DNA of 64,000 nucleotides from an uncultured Bacteroidota bacterium (GTDB lineage Bacteria > Bacteroidota > Bacteroidia > Flavobacteriales > Flavobacteriaceae): NCBI GenBank assembly GCA_902628605.1, contig CACONV010000002.1, forward strand, positions 6,589 through 70,588, written 5' to 3'. The notes below the pieces were generated by a model. The model had not been told where the DNA came from, searched no databases, and was given only the letters and a program-made list of their open reading frames with translations. This document shows positions 40,001 to 48,969 of this stretch, one piece after another. A program made the position numbers and the translations under genes. The first letter of the stretch is position 1, and each line of letters starts with the position of its first letter.

Positions 40001-40092
40001 CGTTTGATCCTGACCAAGCGATTGATGGAATCTATAACACAATGACACCACTTTCCAGGACAACAAGTTTGGGAGTAACCATTGGATTTTAA
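37078..40092 (+). CDS. SusC/RagA-family TonB-linked outer-membrane transporter
   Basis: A 1004-residue SusC-like porter. The signal peptide ends at TFYGFSQ; a carboxypeptidase-regulatory-like domain (INGTVSDDQGPLPGATIIIQ) follows; then the TonB-dependent plug (LQEVIVTGYGTSSREKFTG, IRVRGIGSISSSNEPLYVID, and the IYGSRGANGVVLITTKSG plug end) and a barrel ending in F. It pairs with the SusD gene 9 bases downstream. No glycoside hydrolase lies nearby and peptidases lie on both sides, so a peptide substrate, as for RagAB, is more likely than a glycan. Confidence 0.96.
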   Translation: MKNIYLLLISLMTTFYGFSQKTINGTVSDDQGPLPGATIIIQGSSTGVTTDFDGNYSIEASEGDVLEFSYIGMEGQTVTVGSQDTIDVVMASSTELQEVIVTGYGTSSREKFTGAVAVISAETLEMQPSATFQSALQGAAPGLQVVSNDGAPGAGISIRVRGIGSISSSNEPLYVIDGMPITSGSLSTTDFSNGGRSSNVLGSINPNDIESLVVLKDAASTAIYGSRGANGVVLITTKSGKAGDPKFTLRARYGTQEFAYDGILRGLNSTQYKQLHYEGYIARGTSPDAARELFANQFPLNDAGQNYNTIWLDEMTQTGVVQEYDFSFSGGSEKVTYFGSANYFDNDGMVKENKFERFSSRLNIDAQLTDRFKVSNNVNISTFDQRGITDGTRWQAPFYLAYLMAPTVPVYDQFGRFYGDHKNFFMGGNNPVGHLYDDKRELSQMRLTDVFEVSYEIMDGLTIKSDWSFDLLKVDEYLFQNGRYGDGRRIGGYANEGGISQTNWLGTQSIQFTPRDTGNHNMNFFAAYEAQKVMTRTIELRGEGFSHPDLKYAASAANPTQAYSARSDYAFQSYFARANYDYNSEYFLSMSFRRDGSSRFGPDQRWGTFGSIGVGWNMTRLIESVAFVDFLKLRGSFGTTGNAGIGNFDWAGLWGFTRDYDGNPGAAPSQVSNNLLTWESQENFNIGIDATFLNNKITLNAEYFERLSSDLLLDRPLSLTTGFTSVAQNIGDMKNSGIEIDLGIDIIQTSEAFLGVNFNTTTLKNEITYLPEPIVVSTKKREQGRDFQEYFLFPWAGVDPANGDPLWYLVNSDGTINYNSTTNRVGETERVYMEGKSATPDFYGGFNLNASYKDFSLGMTFNYSFGNYLYFNPGWVIHGDGRFTPRSTTTYAFNNRWTTPGQAAEFPKHRWGGNQSSNQRPNSRYLYEGDYVRLKSLNLSYDVPTDLFGNIGINQFKVYLDMNNIWTWTKADNLPFDPDQAIDGIYNTMTPLSRTTSLGVTIGF

Positions 40093-40101
40093 TTTTTAAA
40101 A

Positions 40102-41550
40102 ATGAATAAAATGAAAAATATTTTACAACGTAGTTTTTTGTTAGTGCTGTCAATATCATTGATTTCATGTGCAGATGATTTTCTTGATCTTCAGCCGCAA
40201 CAAAATATATCAAACGAAGCTTTCTTGCAGACGTTTGATGATTTTAACACCGCTGTTTTAGGTCTTCATGACCAACTGCAAGGAGGTGGAAATGCCGCAC
40301 TTTATGGCAGATATACTTTACTTGTTCCAGATGTGATGGGCGAAGATGTAAAACAGAATGCAAGTGCAAACAGAGCAAAAGAGTGGGCTGAATATAATGG
40401 GAGTGAAACAGATTTTATTCCAGAAGATATTTGGAGAGAATTTTATGAAGCTATAAATATTGCAAATTCGGTTATTAACTCAGAATTTGATGCTGGAGCA
40501 GATCTAGCTGCAGATTTAAACACTCTTAAAGGTCAAGCTTATGGAATAAGAGGACTTGCCTACTTTATGCTGTGTAATTTTTATGCTCAACCTTATTCTT
40601 TCTCTGCTGGTGCTGGACACGCTGGAGTTCCTATCGTATTGGAATTTGATTTTCAAAGTAAACCTGCGAGAAGTACTGTCGCCGAAGTTTATGCTCAGGT
40701 TGTATCTGACTTAAACCAGGCTGTGACTTTAATTACAACTTCTCAGAAGAATGCTGGTTACTTTTCAAAAGCAGCTGCTGAAGCACTTTTATCAAGGGTC
40801 TATCTATACATGGAAGATTGGTCTAATGCTGAGGCAAAGGCAACAAGTGTGATCAACAATTATGGCTATTCACTTGTAAGTAGAGATTTATACCCGACTC
40901 AGTTTATTGATGGTTTGTCATCAGAGGCAATATTTGAGATGATCTATAATACAACTGACAATACTGGCTCAAATCATATTGGGGGTATGTATAAAGTGAC
41001 GGGATATGGAGATTATCTTCCCTCAAATGATTGGTATGCACTAATGGAAGATGGTGACATCAGAAGAACTATGATTACTTTTGATAGTAATTTAATTGGA
41101 GATTTTGCTAAAGCACCTCTTGGCCCAGCAAGAGTTGATAAATGGCCTAGTGAAGGTCCACTGAATGGTACTGACAATATTTCTGTTATAAGACTTTCCG
41201 AGGTTTATTTAAATAGAGCTGAGGCAAGAGCAAACCTTGGAAATGATGCTGGCGCTCAAGCTGATGTTGATATAATTAGACAAAGAGCTAATCCTGGTGT
41301 CGCAGCTGTCACCGCAACTGGTGCAGCGCTAAAGACGGAAGTTTATAACGAAAGGAGAGCAGAACTGGCTTTTGAAGGTCACAGAATATTTGATATTAAT
41401 AGAAGAAAGCAAAGCTTAGCAAGGGTTTTAGACTGTACTTCAGTGCCTGAAGCATGTAATTTAAGCTACCCTAATAATCTTTTTATTCTTCCAATTCCTG
41501 ACGGAGAGGTTAATTCCAATGAAGAAATTGCCCAAAACCCAGGATATTAA
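40102..41550 (+). CDS. SusD/RagB-family nutrient-binding lipoprotein
   Basis: A 482-residue surface lipoprotein that acts as the lid on the SusC barrel. The lipobox is SLIS-C, followed by the usual ADDFLDLQPQQNISNEAF start. TPR-like helices occur in YFSKAAAEALLSRVYLYMED, and the C-terminal RagB signature is NERRAELAFEGHRIFDINR. It starts at 40102 or at a second in-frame ATG at 40111. A strong terminator lies 24 bases after its stop. Confidence 0.96.
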   Translation: MNKMKNILQRSFLLVLSISLISCADDFLDLQPQQNISNEAFLQTFDDFNTAVLGLHDQLQGGGNAALYGRYTLLVPDVMGEDVKQNASANRAKEWAEYNGSETDFIPEDIWREFYEAINIANSVINSEFDAGADLAADLNTLKGQAYGIRGLAYFMLCNFYAQPYSFSAGAGHAGVPIVLEFDFQSKPARSTVAEVYAQVVSDLNQAVTLITTSQKNAGYFSKAAAEALLSRVYLYMEDWSNAEAKATSVINNYGYSLVSRDLYPTQFIDGLSSEAIFEMIYNTTDNTGSNHIGGMYKVTGYGDYLPSNDWYALMEDGDIRRTMITFDSNLIGDFAKAPLGPARVDKWPSEGPLNGTDNISVIRLSEVYLNRAEARANLGNDAGAQADVDIIRQRANPGVAAVTATGAALKTEVYNERRAELAFEGHRIFDINRRKQSLARVLDCTSVPEACNLSYPNNLFILPIPDGEVNSNEEIAQNPGY

Positions 41551-41573
41551 TAAATAAAGCAGATAATTTTTTT

Positions 41574-41606
41574 AAAAAAGGAGATCAAAAAGATCTCCTT
41601 TTTTTT
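41574..41606 (+). terminator. Rho-independent terminator after susD
   Basis: GGAGATC (41580-41586) and GATCTCC (41592-41598) form a perfect 7-bp stem around AAAAA, preceded by six A and followed by eight T (41599-41606). The A/T flanks make the hairpin work on both strands, but the minus strand has no gene here. Confidence 0.9.
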
Positions 41607-41628
41607 CCTTAAAACTTAAAATTTAAAA

Positions 41629-44073
41629 ATGAAAAAAAAACTGATTCACTCAATATTAATTTTAACATCTTTTCTATTATCATCACAAGAAAAAACCTCT
41701 TACCAAATTCCAAAGAAAGAATTACTGGAATTAATTGACGTTGAGCTTGCTCCCTCAGTTATTAAAGACAGTAAAAATGAAAATTTTGTTCTTTTATACA
41801 GAGATGCTTATAAAAGTATTTCCGATTTATCGCAAAAAGAACTTAGAATTGCCGGACTTAGAGTCAACCCATCAAAATATATTGGAAGTAGAACAACTTA
41901 CTACAAAAACGTTAAAGTTTTAAAATTATCAAAAACTAAAGAACCCACACAATTACAAGGCTTACCATTAAATCCAAAGCTTTCAAACTTTAATATTTCT
42001 CCAGATGAGTCCAAAATCGCATTAACAAATACCACAAATGAAGGAGTGGAATTATGGATAGCTGATCTAAAAACCCTTACAGCCAAGAGGATATACAGTT
42101 CAAACATAAATGCAACCCTTGGAAATCCTATTACATGGTTAAAGAACAGTAATGAACTTTTAATAAAAACCATCCCAGATAGCAGGAAAGCTTTGATCGA
42201 TAGAAATAGTATTGTCCCAACAGGACCTACTATAACTGAAAATGAAGGACAAAAAGCTCAAAACAGAACATATCAGGATTTAATCAAAAATCCTGACGAT
42301 GCATTTAATTTCACTCAGCTAAGTTTATCAAATATTGTTAAAATAAATCTTGAAGGAAGAGAAAAAAAGTTTTTAGAATCTAAAATGTACCGCTCAGTTT
42401 CAGTTTCTCCAAATGGTAACCTGATTATGGTTAGTTTTATAAAAAAACCTTTTTCATATTTAGTCCCCTACTACAGATTTCCAACCGAGTATAGAGTTTA
42501 TAGTAATGAAGGTGATTTAGTAAAAGTTATTCAAGACTCTCCACTTACAGAGGAACTTCCAAAAGGTAGAATGTCGACAACAACAGAACCTAGAAATATT
42601 GGATGGAGAAAAGATCTTGGTGCATCATTATATTTCTTTAAGGCTCTAGATAATGGAGATCCCCAAAATAAAGTTGAATATAGAGATGCTCTTTACCAGT
42701 GGGATTATCCATTTTATAGTGAACCCAAATTAATACTTAAAGTAAATAACCGTTTATCAAATGTTATTTGGGGAAATAATAATATAGCTATAGCTAATGA
42801 CATTTGGTGGAACAATAGAAATGTAAAAACTTATTTATTTAATCCATCCAAAACATCTAAGAAAGCTTCGGTTATTGAAAATCGAAATTATCAAGACATT
42901 TATTCTGATCCTGGTAGCTTTTTAATGAAAAATAGTAAATACAAAACCAAAGTACTAGATATAAAAAATAATACTGCTTACCTTATAGGTTCTGGATTCA
43001 CCGATAAAGGTCAGTTCCCTTTTATTGATAAAATAAATTTGGAGAAAAATACTAAAGAAAGAGTATACCAATCCTCTTTCACAAAAAAATATGAAAATAT
43101 TATCGATTATGATCCAGAAAAAAAAGTGGCTTTTGTAAGAATCGAGTCACCAAAAGAATATCCAAATTATTACTTTAGGAATGTTAGCTTAAACAAGCTA
43201 AACAGAATCACATTTTTTAAAAATCCCTTTAAAGCACTTGAAAAAGTTAAAAAAGAAATCATTACCTATAAAAGAGACGATGGTCTTGATTTAAGCGGAG
43301 TACTATATTTGCCTAAAGATGCATCTGTAGAAGACAAAAAACCTATGATTTTGTGGGCATACCCAAGAGAGTACAAAGATAAGTCTACTGCCTCTCAGAA
43401 GAGAAGTAATCCGAATACCTTTACTTATCCATCTATGCGAAATCCAATTTATTGGGCAACACAAGGATATGTTGTATTAGACAGAGCTGAGTTTCCTATT
43501 GTGGGAGAAGGAGATGAAGAGCCAAATGATTCTTTTAGAAAGCAACTAGTTGCAAATGGAAAAGCTGCTATAGATGCTGTTGATAAATTGGGTTTTATTG
43601 ATAAAGAAAGAGTTGGAGTTGGCGGACATAGTTATGGAGCATTCATGGTTGCTAACTTATTAAGTCATAGTAATTTATTTGCTGCGGGAATTGCTAGAAG
43701 TGGAGCATATAACAGAACCTTAACTCCTTTTGGATTCCAAAGCGAAGAGAGGAGCTATTGGGAAGCACCTAATGTTTATTATTCGATGTCACCTTTCATG
43801 CACGCTAATAAAATGAAAACACCTCTCTTGTTAGTTCATGGTGAGGAAGATAACAACTCAGGAACCTATCCATTACAAAGCGTGAGATATTTTAATGCAC
43901 TAAAAGGACTCGGTGCAACTACGAGACTTGTTATGTTTCCAAAAGAAAGTCACGGTTATAGAGCTAAAGAATCGATATTACATCTTATTTGGGAACAAGA
44001 CCGATGGCTGGACATGCATGTAAAAAACAAAAAGAAGAAGTTAGTTAAAGAAAAAAATAAACCAAAGGGATAA
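41629..44073 (+). CDS. S9 family peptidase (glutamyl endopeptidase-like), exported
   Basis: An 814-residue serine peptidase with a signal peptide (ending near TSFLLSSQ), a long beta-propeller of about 500 residues, and an alpha/beta-hydrolase domain. The triad is Ser668 in GVGGHSYGAFM, Asp741 in HGEEDNNSG and His775 in KESHGYRA. The GGHSYGAFM signature resembles prolyl-oligopeptidase relatives called glutamyl endopeptidases in chloroplasts; specificity for Glu is only suggested by that. The terminator after susD lies just upstream, so it needs its own promoter or read-through. Confidence 0.92.
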   Translation: MKKKLIHSILILTSFLLSSQEKTSYQIPKKELLELIDVELAPSVIKDSKNENFVLLYRDAYKSISDLSQKELRIAGLRVNPSKYIGSRTTYYKNVKVLKLSKTKEPTQLQGLPLNPKLSNFNISPDESKIALTNTTNEGVELWIADLKTLTAKRIYSSNINATLGNPITWLKNSNELLIKTIPDSRKALIDRNSIVPTGPTITENEGQKAQNRTYQDLIKNPDDAFNFTQLSLSNIVKINLEGREKKFLESKMYRSVSVSPNGNLIMVSFIKKPFSYLVPYYRFPTEYRVYSNEGDLVKVIQDSPLTEELPKGRMSTTTEPRNIGWRKDLGASLYFFKALDNGDPQNKVEYRDALYQWDYPFYSEPKLILKVNNRLSNVIWGNNNIAIANDIWWNNRNVKTYLFNPSKTSKKASVIENRNYQDIYSDPGSFLMKNSKYKTKVLDIKNNTAYLIGSGFTDKGQFPFIDKINLEKNTKERVYQSSFTKKYENIIDYDPEKKVAFVRIESPKEYPNYYFRNVSLNKLNRITFFKNPFKALEKVKKEIITYKRDDGLDLSGVLYLPKDASVEDKKPMILWAYPREYKDKSTASQKRSNPNTFTYPSMRNPIYWATQGYVVLDRAEFPIVGEGDEEPNDSFRKQLVANGKAAIDAVDKLGFIDKERVGVGGHSYGAFMVANLLSHSNLFAAGIARSGAYNRTLTPFGFQSEERSYWEAPNVYYSMSPFMHANKMKTPLLLVHGEEDNNSGTYPLQSVRYFNALKGLGATTRLVMFPKESHGYRAKESILHLIWEQDRWLDMHVKNKKKKLVKEKNKPKG

Positions 44074-44105
44074 AAAAATTGTATATTTAATGTAAACAAA
44101 CAGTT

Positions 44106-44312
44106 ATGAATGAGATAGTTGCCGTATTTATAGCGATTTTTGTTCTTATAGGAGGTATTGTCGCATATGGGGTCATCAGCACCTCAATGGGTTACGAGGA
44201 GGATGAAAACCAAAATTATATTCCTGACCGTCTAGAACGTATGTTTGGTAAAGACCCAAGTTCAAAAAAGGGAAAAGAACAAGATAAAAAACAAAAAAAA
44301 GTTTCAAAATAA
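44106..44312 (+). CDS. Small single-span membrane protein
   Basis: A 68-residue protein. Residues 3-27 form one hydrophobic span (IVAVFIAIFVLIGGIVAYGVI). A short acidic piece with YEEDENQNYIPDRLE resembles a calcium-binding thrombospondin-3-type repeat, and the tail is very rich in Lys (KKGKEQDKKQKK). It would sit in the inner membrane with the charged part in the cytoplasm or periplasm. I know no named family for it. It follows the S9 peptidase by 32 bases and might be co-transcribed. Confidence 0.65.
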   Translation: MNEIVAVFIAIFVLIGGIVAYGVISTSMGYEEDENQNYIPDRLERMFGKDPSSKKGKEQDKKQKKVSK

Positions 44313-44407
44313 ACTTAAATAATTTATAAAATTTTTTGATAGGCTTTTAAGCCCAATTTAATCTCATTATTGTAAATTGATATACTTAATTAAATTACCT
44401 AAATTCT

Positions 44408-45610
44408 ATGGAAGCATATATTTATGACGCGGTAAGGACAGTCAGAGGTAAGGGGAATAATAAAGGTGCCTTACTAGGTATCACTCCTACTGAACTTGTA
44501 AAACAAACCATGGTACATTTAAAAGAGAAACACAATATCGATACAACTTTGGTAGAGGATATTATTCTAGGCTGTGTTACTCAAGTTATGGACCAGGCAG
44601 CAAATATTGCAAAATCTGCAGCACAAGCTGCTGAATATGGTGATCACTTGTGCGGTGTAACTCTGAATAGATTTTGTGGTTCAGGTCTTGAATCAATCAA
44701 TCAAGCATCGGCCTACATTAAATCTGGTTACAAAGATTTAGTTATTGCAGGAGGTGTTGAATGTATGTCTCGTGTGAAAATGGGTTCCGATGGTGGAGGT
44801 ATGTTTATAGATCCCAATCTTGCAATACCAGGAAATATAATTCCTCAGGGAATTTCTGCTGATTTAATCGCTTCAAAATATGGTTACACTAGAGAAGACA
44901 CTGACAAATATGCTGTTGAATCTCAAAAAAGAGCTGCTAAAGCTGATGAAAATAATTATTTTAAATCTAGAATATCCGTTAGGGACAACAATGGAATTGA
45001 AATACTTTCAACTGATGAAAATATTCGTCCTGATACAAATCTTAATGGATTATCTAGTTTGATGCCTGCATTTGAAATGATAGGAGGAATGGGAGGGTTT
45101 AATGATGTTGCGTTAGATAAGTACCCAGAGGTTGAAAAAATTAATCATGTACATCACGCAGGAAACTCTTCCGCAATTGTTGACGGGGCCGCAATTACTT
45201 TAATTGGTAATAAAGATGCTGGTGAGAAATTAAATCTTAGACCAAGATTCAAAATTTTAACTGCCGCTGTACAAGGTGTTGATCCAACAATTATGCTAAC
45301 AGGTCCTGCACCAGCTTCAATGAAGGCATTGAAACAATCGGGTATGAAGTTAAGTGACATTGATCTTTTTGAAGTTAATGAGGCTTTTTCTGCTATTCCG
45401 ATGCTATTCATGGAAAAAACAGGTATAGATCCTAGCGTTGTTAATGTTAATGGTGGATCAATTGCTATGGGACACCCTTTAGGAGCTACAGGATGTATAT
45501 TAACCGGGACCATAATGGATGAAATTGAACGTAGAGATTTGAATACTGGGTTAATAACCCTCTGTATAGGTGGAGGAATGGGTATTGCAACAATTATAGA
45601 ACGTATTTAA
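44408..45610 (+). CDS. Acetyl-CoA C-acyltransferase (thiolase, FadA/AtoB type)
   Basis: A 400-residue thiolase that cleaves 3-ketoacyl-CoA in beta-oxidation or condenses acetyl-CoA. The acyl-enzyme cysteine is in LNRFCGSGLESIN (about residue 90). The late signatures are FEVNEAFSAIP, GSIAMGHPLGATG with the catalytic His, and TLCIGGGMGIATIIE with the second Cys. It is 5 bases before the FadJ-like gene, so degradation is the likelier direction. No acyl-CoA dehydrogenase is in the window. Confidence 0.95.
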   Translation: MEAYIYDAVRTVRGKGNNKGALLGITPTELVKQTMVHLKEKHNIDTTLVEDIILGCVTQVMDQAANIAKSAAQAAEYGDHLCGVTLNRFCGSGLESINQASAYIKSGYKDLVIAGGVECMSRVKMGSDGGGMFIDPNLAIPGNIIPQGISADLIASKYGYTREDTDKYAVESQKRAAKADENNYFKSRISVRDNNGIEILSTDENIRPDTNLNGLSSLMPAFEMIGGMGGFNDVALDKYPEVEKINHVHHAGNSSAIVDGAAITLIGNKDAGEKLNLRPRFKILTAAVQGVDPTIMLTGPAPASMKALKQSGMKLSDIDLFEVNEAFSAIPMLFMEKTGIDPSVVNVNGGSIAMGHPLGATGCILTGTIMDEIERRDLNTGLITLCIGGGMGIATIIERI

Positions 45611-45615
45611 ACATA

Positions 45616-47766
45616 ATGAAAAGTATTAAAGATAAATTTTTGAGTTACTCTGTAGACAAAGATGGGGTTGCATTAATCGAAATAAATCAAAAAGATGAGC
45701 CGGCAAATCTGCTCACACTTGATTTTATTACCAGGTACTTTGAAATAGCAAAAAGTGCCATAGAAGATAAAAACGTAAAAGGAGTAATCGTTACATCAGG
45801 AAGGCCCATTTTTATGGCAGGTGGAGATTTGAGAATGCTCGCAAAGCCTATAACAGATAAAAAAGAGTTTTTTGAAGGGATTATGTTTTTTCACAAAGGA
45901 CTTAGAGAAATTGAAACTTCTGGGAAACCATTCGTGGCAGCAATCAATGGAACTGCACTAGGAGGTGGTCTCGAGCTTTGCTTATCTTGCCACTTCAGAA
46001 TATCACTAAGCTCAACAAAAATTAAAATCGGTTTCCCTGAAATAAAAGCTGGAATATTTCCAGGTGCTGGAGGTACTTCTAAGGCTCCGTATATCCTAGG
46101 CTTACAAAATTCTCTAATGTACATTCTTCAAGGGATTGAGGCAAGACCTCAAAAGGCTTTAAATGATGGATTAATAGATTTAGTTGTTGATTCTCAAGAA
46201 GAGATGATTACGAAGGCGAAAGAACACATAATAAATATTAAAAACCCTGTTCAGCCATGGGATAATAAAAAACATAAAATCCCAGGAGGAGGTATTTGGA
46301 CACCTAATGGTGTTCAAACTTTAGCTGGAGCGTCAGGGAATGTGGGTAAACTCACCCATGGAAATTATCCATCTGCTCAAAAGGTTCTCAAAGTTATCCA
46401 TGATGGAATACAAATACCAATCGACAGAGCACTTGAAATTGAAGCTCGTTATTTTATAGAGGCAGTTACAAGCAAAGAGGCAAAAAATATGATTCGAACC
46501 GGATTCTTCGGGATTCAAGGTGCTGCAAAAGGAAAAGCAAGACCTGAAAACGAGGAGAAGTACGAGATTAATAAAATTGGAATTTTAGGAGCAGGTATGA
46601 TGGGTTCAGGAATTGCGTATGTTTCTGCAAGAGCTGGAATGGAAGTAATTTTAAAAGATGTTACTATTGATGGAGCAAAAAAAGGTAAATCATATTCTGA
46701 AGAACTACTTAAAAAAGCAATTTCAAGAGGGAGATCAACAGAAGAAAAAAAACAAATTACTTTATCTAAGATTACACCAACTGACAACCCAAAAGATGTA
46801 GAAGGCAGCGATTTAATTATTGAAGCAGTTTTTGAAAATGTAGATTTAAAAGATAAAGTTACCAAAGAAACTGAGGCTGTTTTGGGAGAGGACAAAATTT
46901 ATGGTTCAAATACTTCAACCATCCCAATTAGTTTGCTGGCCAACTCTTCTAAAAGACCTCAAAATTTCATTGGAATTCACTTTTTTTCTCCAGTTGACAA
47001 AATGCCACTTGTTGAAATCATTGTTGGGGACAAAACTTCGGATAGAGCAATTGCAGCAGCTATTGATTACACAGTTGCTATTAGAAAAGTACCTATAATA
47101 GTTAATGATAGTAGAGGGTTTTTTACATCTAGATGTTTTGGAACTTATGTTAGTGAAGGAATGTTTCTTCTAGAAGAAGGAGTAGCTCCTCAAATAATTG
47201 AAAGAATAGCTATTAAAAAAGGAATGCCTGTAGGACCGCTTGCTGTTCACGATGAGGTTTCATTAACACTTAGCGCCCATGTTTTTGAAAGTGACCCTTC
47301 TGAAAAAAAGGATTCAGAAAAAAGGACTTACGACTTAGTTAAAAAATTAATAAATACTCATAATAGAACTGGTAAAAGAGACGGTGCCGGTTTCTACGAT
47401 TATCCAAAAGGAAAACAAAAGAGATTGTGGAAAGGATTGAATGAGGTATTTAATCAAAAAAAAGATGTGTTCTCAGAAAATACAATTTCAAAACGATTAT
47501 TGCACAGACAATCGCTCGAAAGCTTCAGATGTCTTACTGAAGGAGTACTTCGTTCTACAACTGACGGAGATATTGGTTCAGTTCTTGGGTGGGGTTTCCC
47601 AATTTATACGGGTGGAGCTTTATCATATATAGATTATATCGGAATAGATAATTTTATAGAAGATTGCGATGAGTTTAAATCTAAATTTGGTAACCACTGG
47701 GATGTACCCTCTGAACTCAGAAAATTATTAAAAGAGAAAAAATCTGTTCACGATTTTAAAATCTAA
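45616..47766 (+). CDS. fadJ: Bifunctional enoyl-CoA hydratase / 3-hydroxyacyl-CoA dehydrogenase (FadJ-like)
   Basis: A 716-residue multifunctional beta-oxidation enzyme. The N-terminal crotonase domain (about 1-190) has the oxyanion-hole segments PIFMAGGDLRML and NGTALGGGLELCLSCHFRI and the catalytic KIGFPEIKAGIFPGAGGT. The dehydrogenase domain starts near residue 315 with the NAD-binding IGILGAGMMGSGIAYVSA. The dimerisation part contains SRGFFTSRCFGTYV and the C-terminal RPxxVG-like region (AGFYDYPKGKQKRLW). It is in an operon with the thiolase 5 bases upstream. Confidence 0.95.
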   Translation: MKSIKDKFLSYSVDKDGVALIEINQKDEPANLLTLDFITRYFEIAKSAIEDKNVKGVIVTSGRPIFMAGGDLRMLAKPITDKKEFFEGIMFFHKGLREIETSGKPFVAAINGTALGGGLELCLSCHFRISLSSTKIKIGFPEIKAGIFPGAGGTSKAPYILGLQNSLMYILQGIEARPQKALNDGLIDLVVDSQEEMITKAKEHIINIKNPVQPWDNKKHKIPGGGIWTPNGVQTLAGASGNVGKLTHGNYPSAQKVLKVIHDGIQIPIDRALEIEARYFIEAVTSKEAKNMIRTGFFGIQGAAKGKARPENEEKYEINKIGILGAGMMGSGIAYVSARAGMEVILKDVTIDGAKKGKSYSEELLKKAISRGRSTEEKKQITLSKITPTDNPKDVEGSDLIIEAVFENVDLKDKVTKETEAVLGEDKIYGSNTSTIPISLLANSSKRPQNFIGIHFFSPVDKMPLVEIIVGDKTSDRAIAAAIDYTVAIRKVPIIVNDSRGFFTSRCFGTYVSEGMFLLEEGVAPQIIERIAIKKGMPVGPLAVHDEVSLTLSAHVFESDPSEKKDSEKRTYDLVKKLINTHNRTGKRDGAGFYDYPKGKQKRLWKGLNEVFNQKKDVFSENTISKRLLHRQSLESFRCLTEGVLRSTTDGDIGSVLGWGFPIYTGGALSYIDYIGIDNFIEDCDEFKSKFGNHWDVPSELRKLLKEKKSVHDFKI

Positions 47767-47858
47767 TTAGTTTGATTCAATAATGATTTTAAATATTTTA
47801 ATAAGATTTTTGATTTATTGCTTCTATACCTTGGTAAAAGATTAAATTGATATAAACA

Positions 47859-48443
47859 CTACCAAAATTTATTTTCTAACATTGAAATAAAGGAAATTCC
47901 AGCCGCTGCACCTGAGACGAAAAGATTCCAATCACGGTCTTTTGCTTTAATTACATTTAGAAAGAAAAATGAAATTAAAATAATAAAAAATACAACTATT
48001 AGTTGTCCAAATTCAATTCCTAAATTAAATCCAAATAATGGTTTAATTATTGATGACTTATCTAAAATTAAAGCCTTAAAATAGTTTGAAAAATCCATAC
48101 CATGAATAAGTCCAAAGAAAAGTGCCATAAAATAATTTTTACTCATATTAGCATATTCCCCTTTTAGATTTGAATCCATTACATTGTTCAAAGCAGTAAT
48201 AAATATGGTTGTGGGAATAAGGAACTTTATAATACCTGAGGAGATGTTAAATAAATCAAACGAAACTAAGGCCAAGGTAATACTATGTCCAATGGTAAAT
48301 GCGGTAACAAGAATAAGAATTTTTTTCCATTGTTGTATCCTGTAAACAGCACACAGGACTATTAAAAAAAGGATATGATCATATCCATTTAGATTAGATA
48401 TATGCTCGAAACCCAACTTAAGGTAAAATTTAAATGGATTCAT
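47859..48443 (-). CDS. HupE/UreJ-like membrane protein
   Basis: A 194-residue inner-membrane protein with about six hydrophobic helices. The family pattern begins FKFYLKLGFEHISNLNGYDH, then FTIGHSITLALVSF and FFGLIHGMDFSNYFKALI; the His-rich turns (GFEHI, GHS, GLIHG) are typical of HupE/UreJ-type proteins. Some members move nickel; many Bacteroidota members have unknown cargo. It is one base from the DUF6702-like gene and the two form an operon, which suggests a joint metal-related role. Confidence 0.85.
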   Translation of the reverse strand: MNPFKFYLKLGFEHISNLNGYDHILFLIVLCAVYRIQQWKKILILVTAFTIGHSITLALVSFDLFNISSGIIKFLIPTTIFITALNNVMDSNLKGEYANMSKNYFMALFFGLIHGMDFSNYFKALILDKSSIIKPLFGFNLGIEFGQLIVVFFIILISFFFLNVIKAKDRDWNLFVSGAAAGISFISMLENKFW

Positions 48444-48444
48444 T

Positions 48445-48960
48445 TCAAAAATTTAATTCATAAGTTGATGTTTCCTTATTCAACATTATACTTTTAGATT
48501 TATCATTCACATGAATATAAACTATATTGTTTTGATCATAAAATAAATCTGTAAAGACTGCATTTTTTATTTCCATAGAGTTAAATTTCGCCTCCACAGA
48601 TTTTTCAAGGTATATCCAAAGGGCCGTATTGTCTCCCTGCCCACTCAGTTTTTTTTTCTTTATTTCTAGACAGATTTTTTTTTTATTAAATTTTACATAA
48701 AAAAATCTGTTCAGATAATCCATCAACATTTTATCTGCATCGGAGCGTTCATTTGGCTGACAAAAGGCTAATTCTTTACTGTATGGGTCAAATATTAAAG
48801 CTTCGTTGACATCAGTTAAAAAAAGTTTCAAATTAACGCTAAGTAGTTTCTCTTTTGGGTAAAATTCAATTTCACACAAGGATAACCTTAAAGGATGAGC
48901 AAAATTAACACTAGATGAGAGAAATAAAGCAAGAAACCATTGATACACGCTACCTTTCAA
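48445..48960 (-). CDS. DUF6702-like exported protein
   Basis: A 171-residue protein with a signal peptide (cleavage near SSSVNFAHP) and a compact beta-rich body: HPLRLSLCEIEFYPKEKLLSV then LKLFLTDVNEALI, and a late IYVHVNDKSKSIMLNKE. This order, with HP near the mature N-terminus, is that of DUF6702 proteins, which commonly sit beside HupE-like genes in Flavobacteriia. The exact biochemical role is unknown. It probably works with the membrane protein next to it. Confidence 0.72.
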   Translation of the reverse strand: MKGSVYQWFLALFLSSSVNFAHPLRLSLCEIEFYPKEKLLSVNLKLFLTDVNEALIFDPYSKELAFCQPNERSDADKMLMDYLNRFFYVKFNKKKICLEIKKKKLSGQGDNTALWIYLEKSVEAKFNSMEIKNAVFTDLFYDQNNIVYIHVNDKSKSIMLNKETSTYELNF

Positions 48961-48969
48961 TTAAATAAA

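Noticed and set aside
37078..41550. Classical polysaccharide utilisation locus
   Set aside because: SusC and SusD are present, but no glycoside hydrolase, lyase, sulfatase or sugar regulator is nearby; peptidases flank the pair.
44356..44367. GGCTT-TT-AAGCC-like palindrome before the thiolase gene as a terminator
   Set aside because: The loop is only two bases and no T-run follows.
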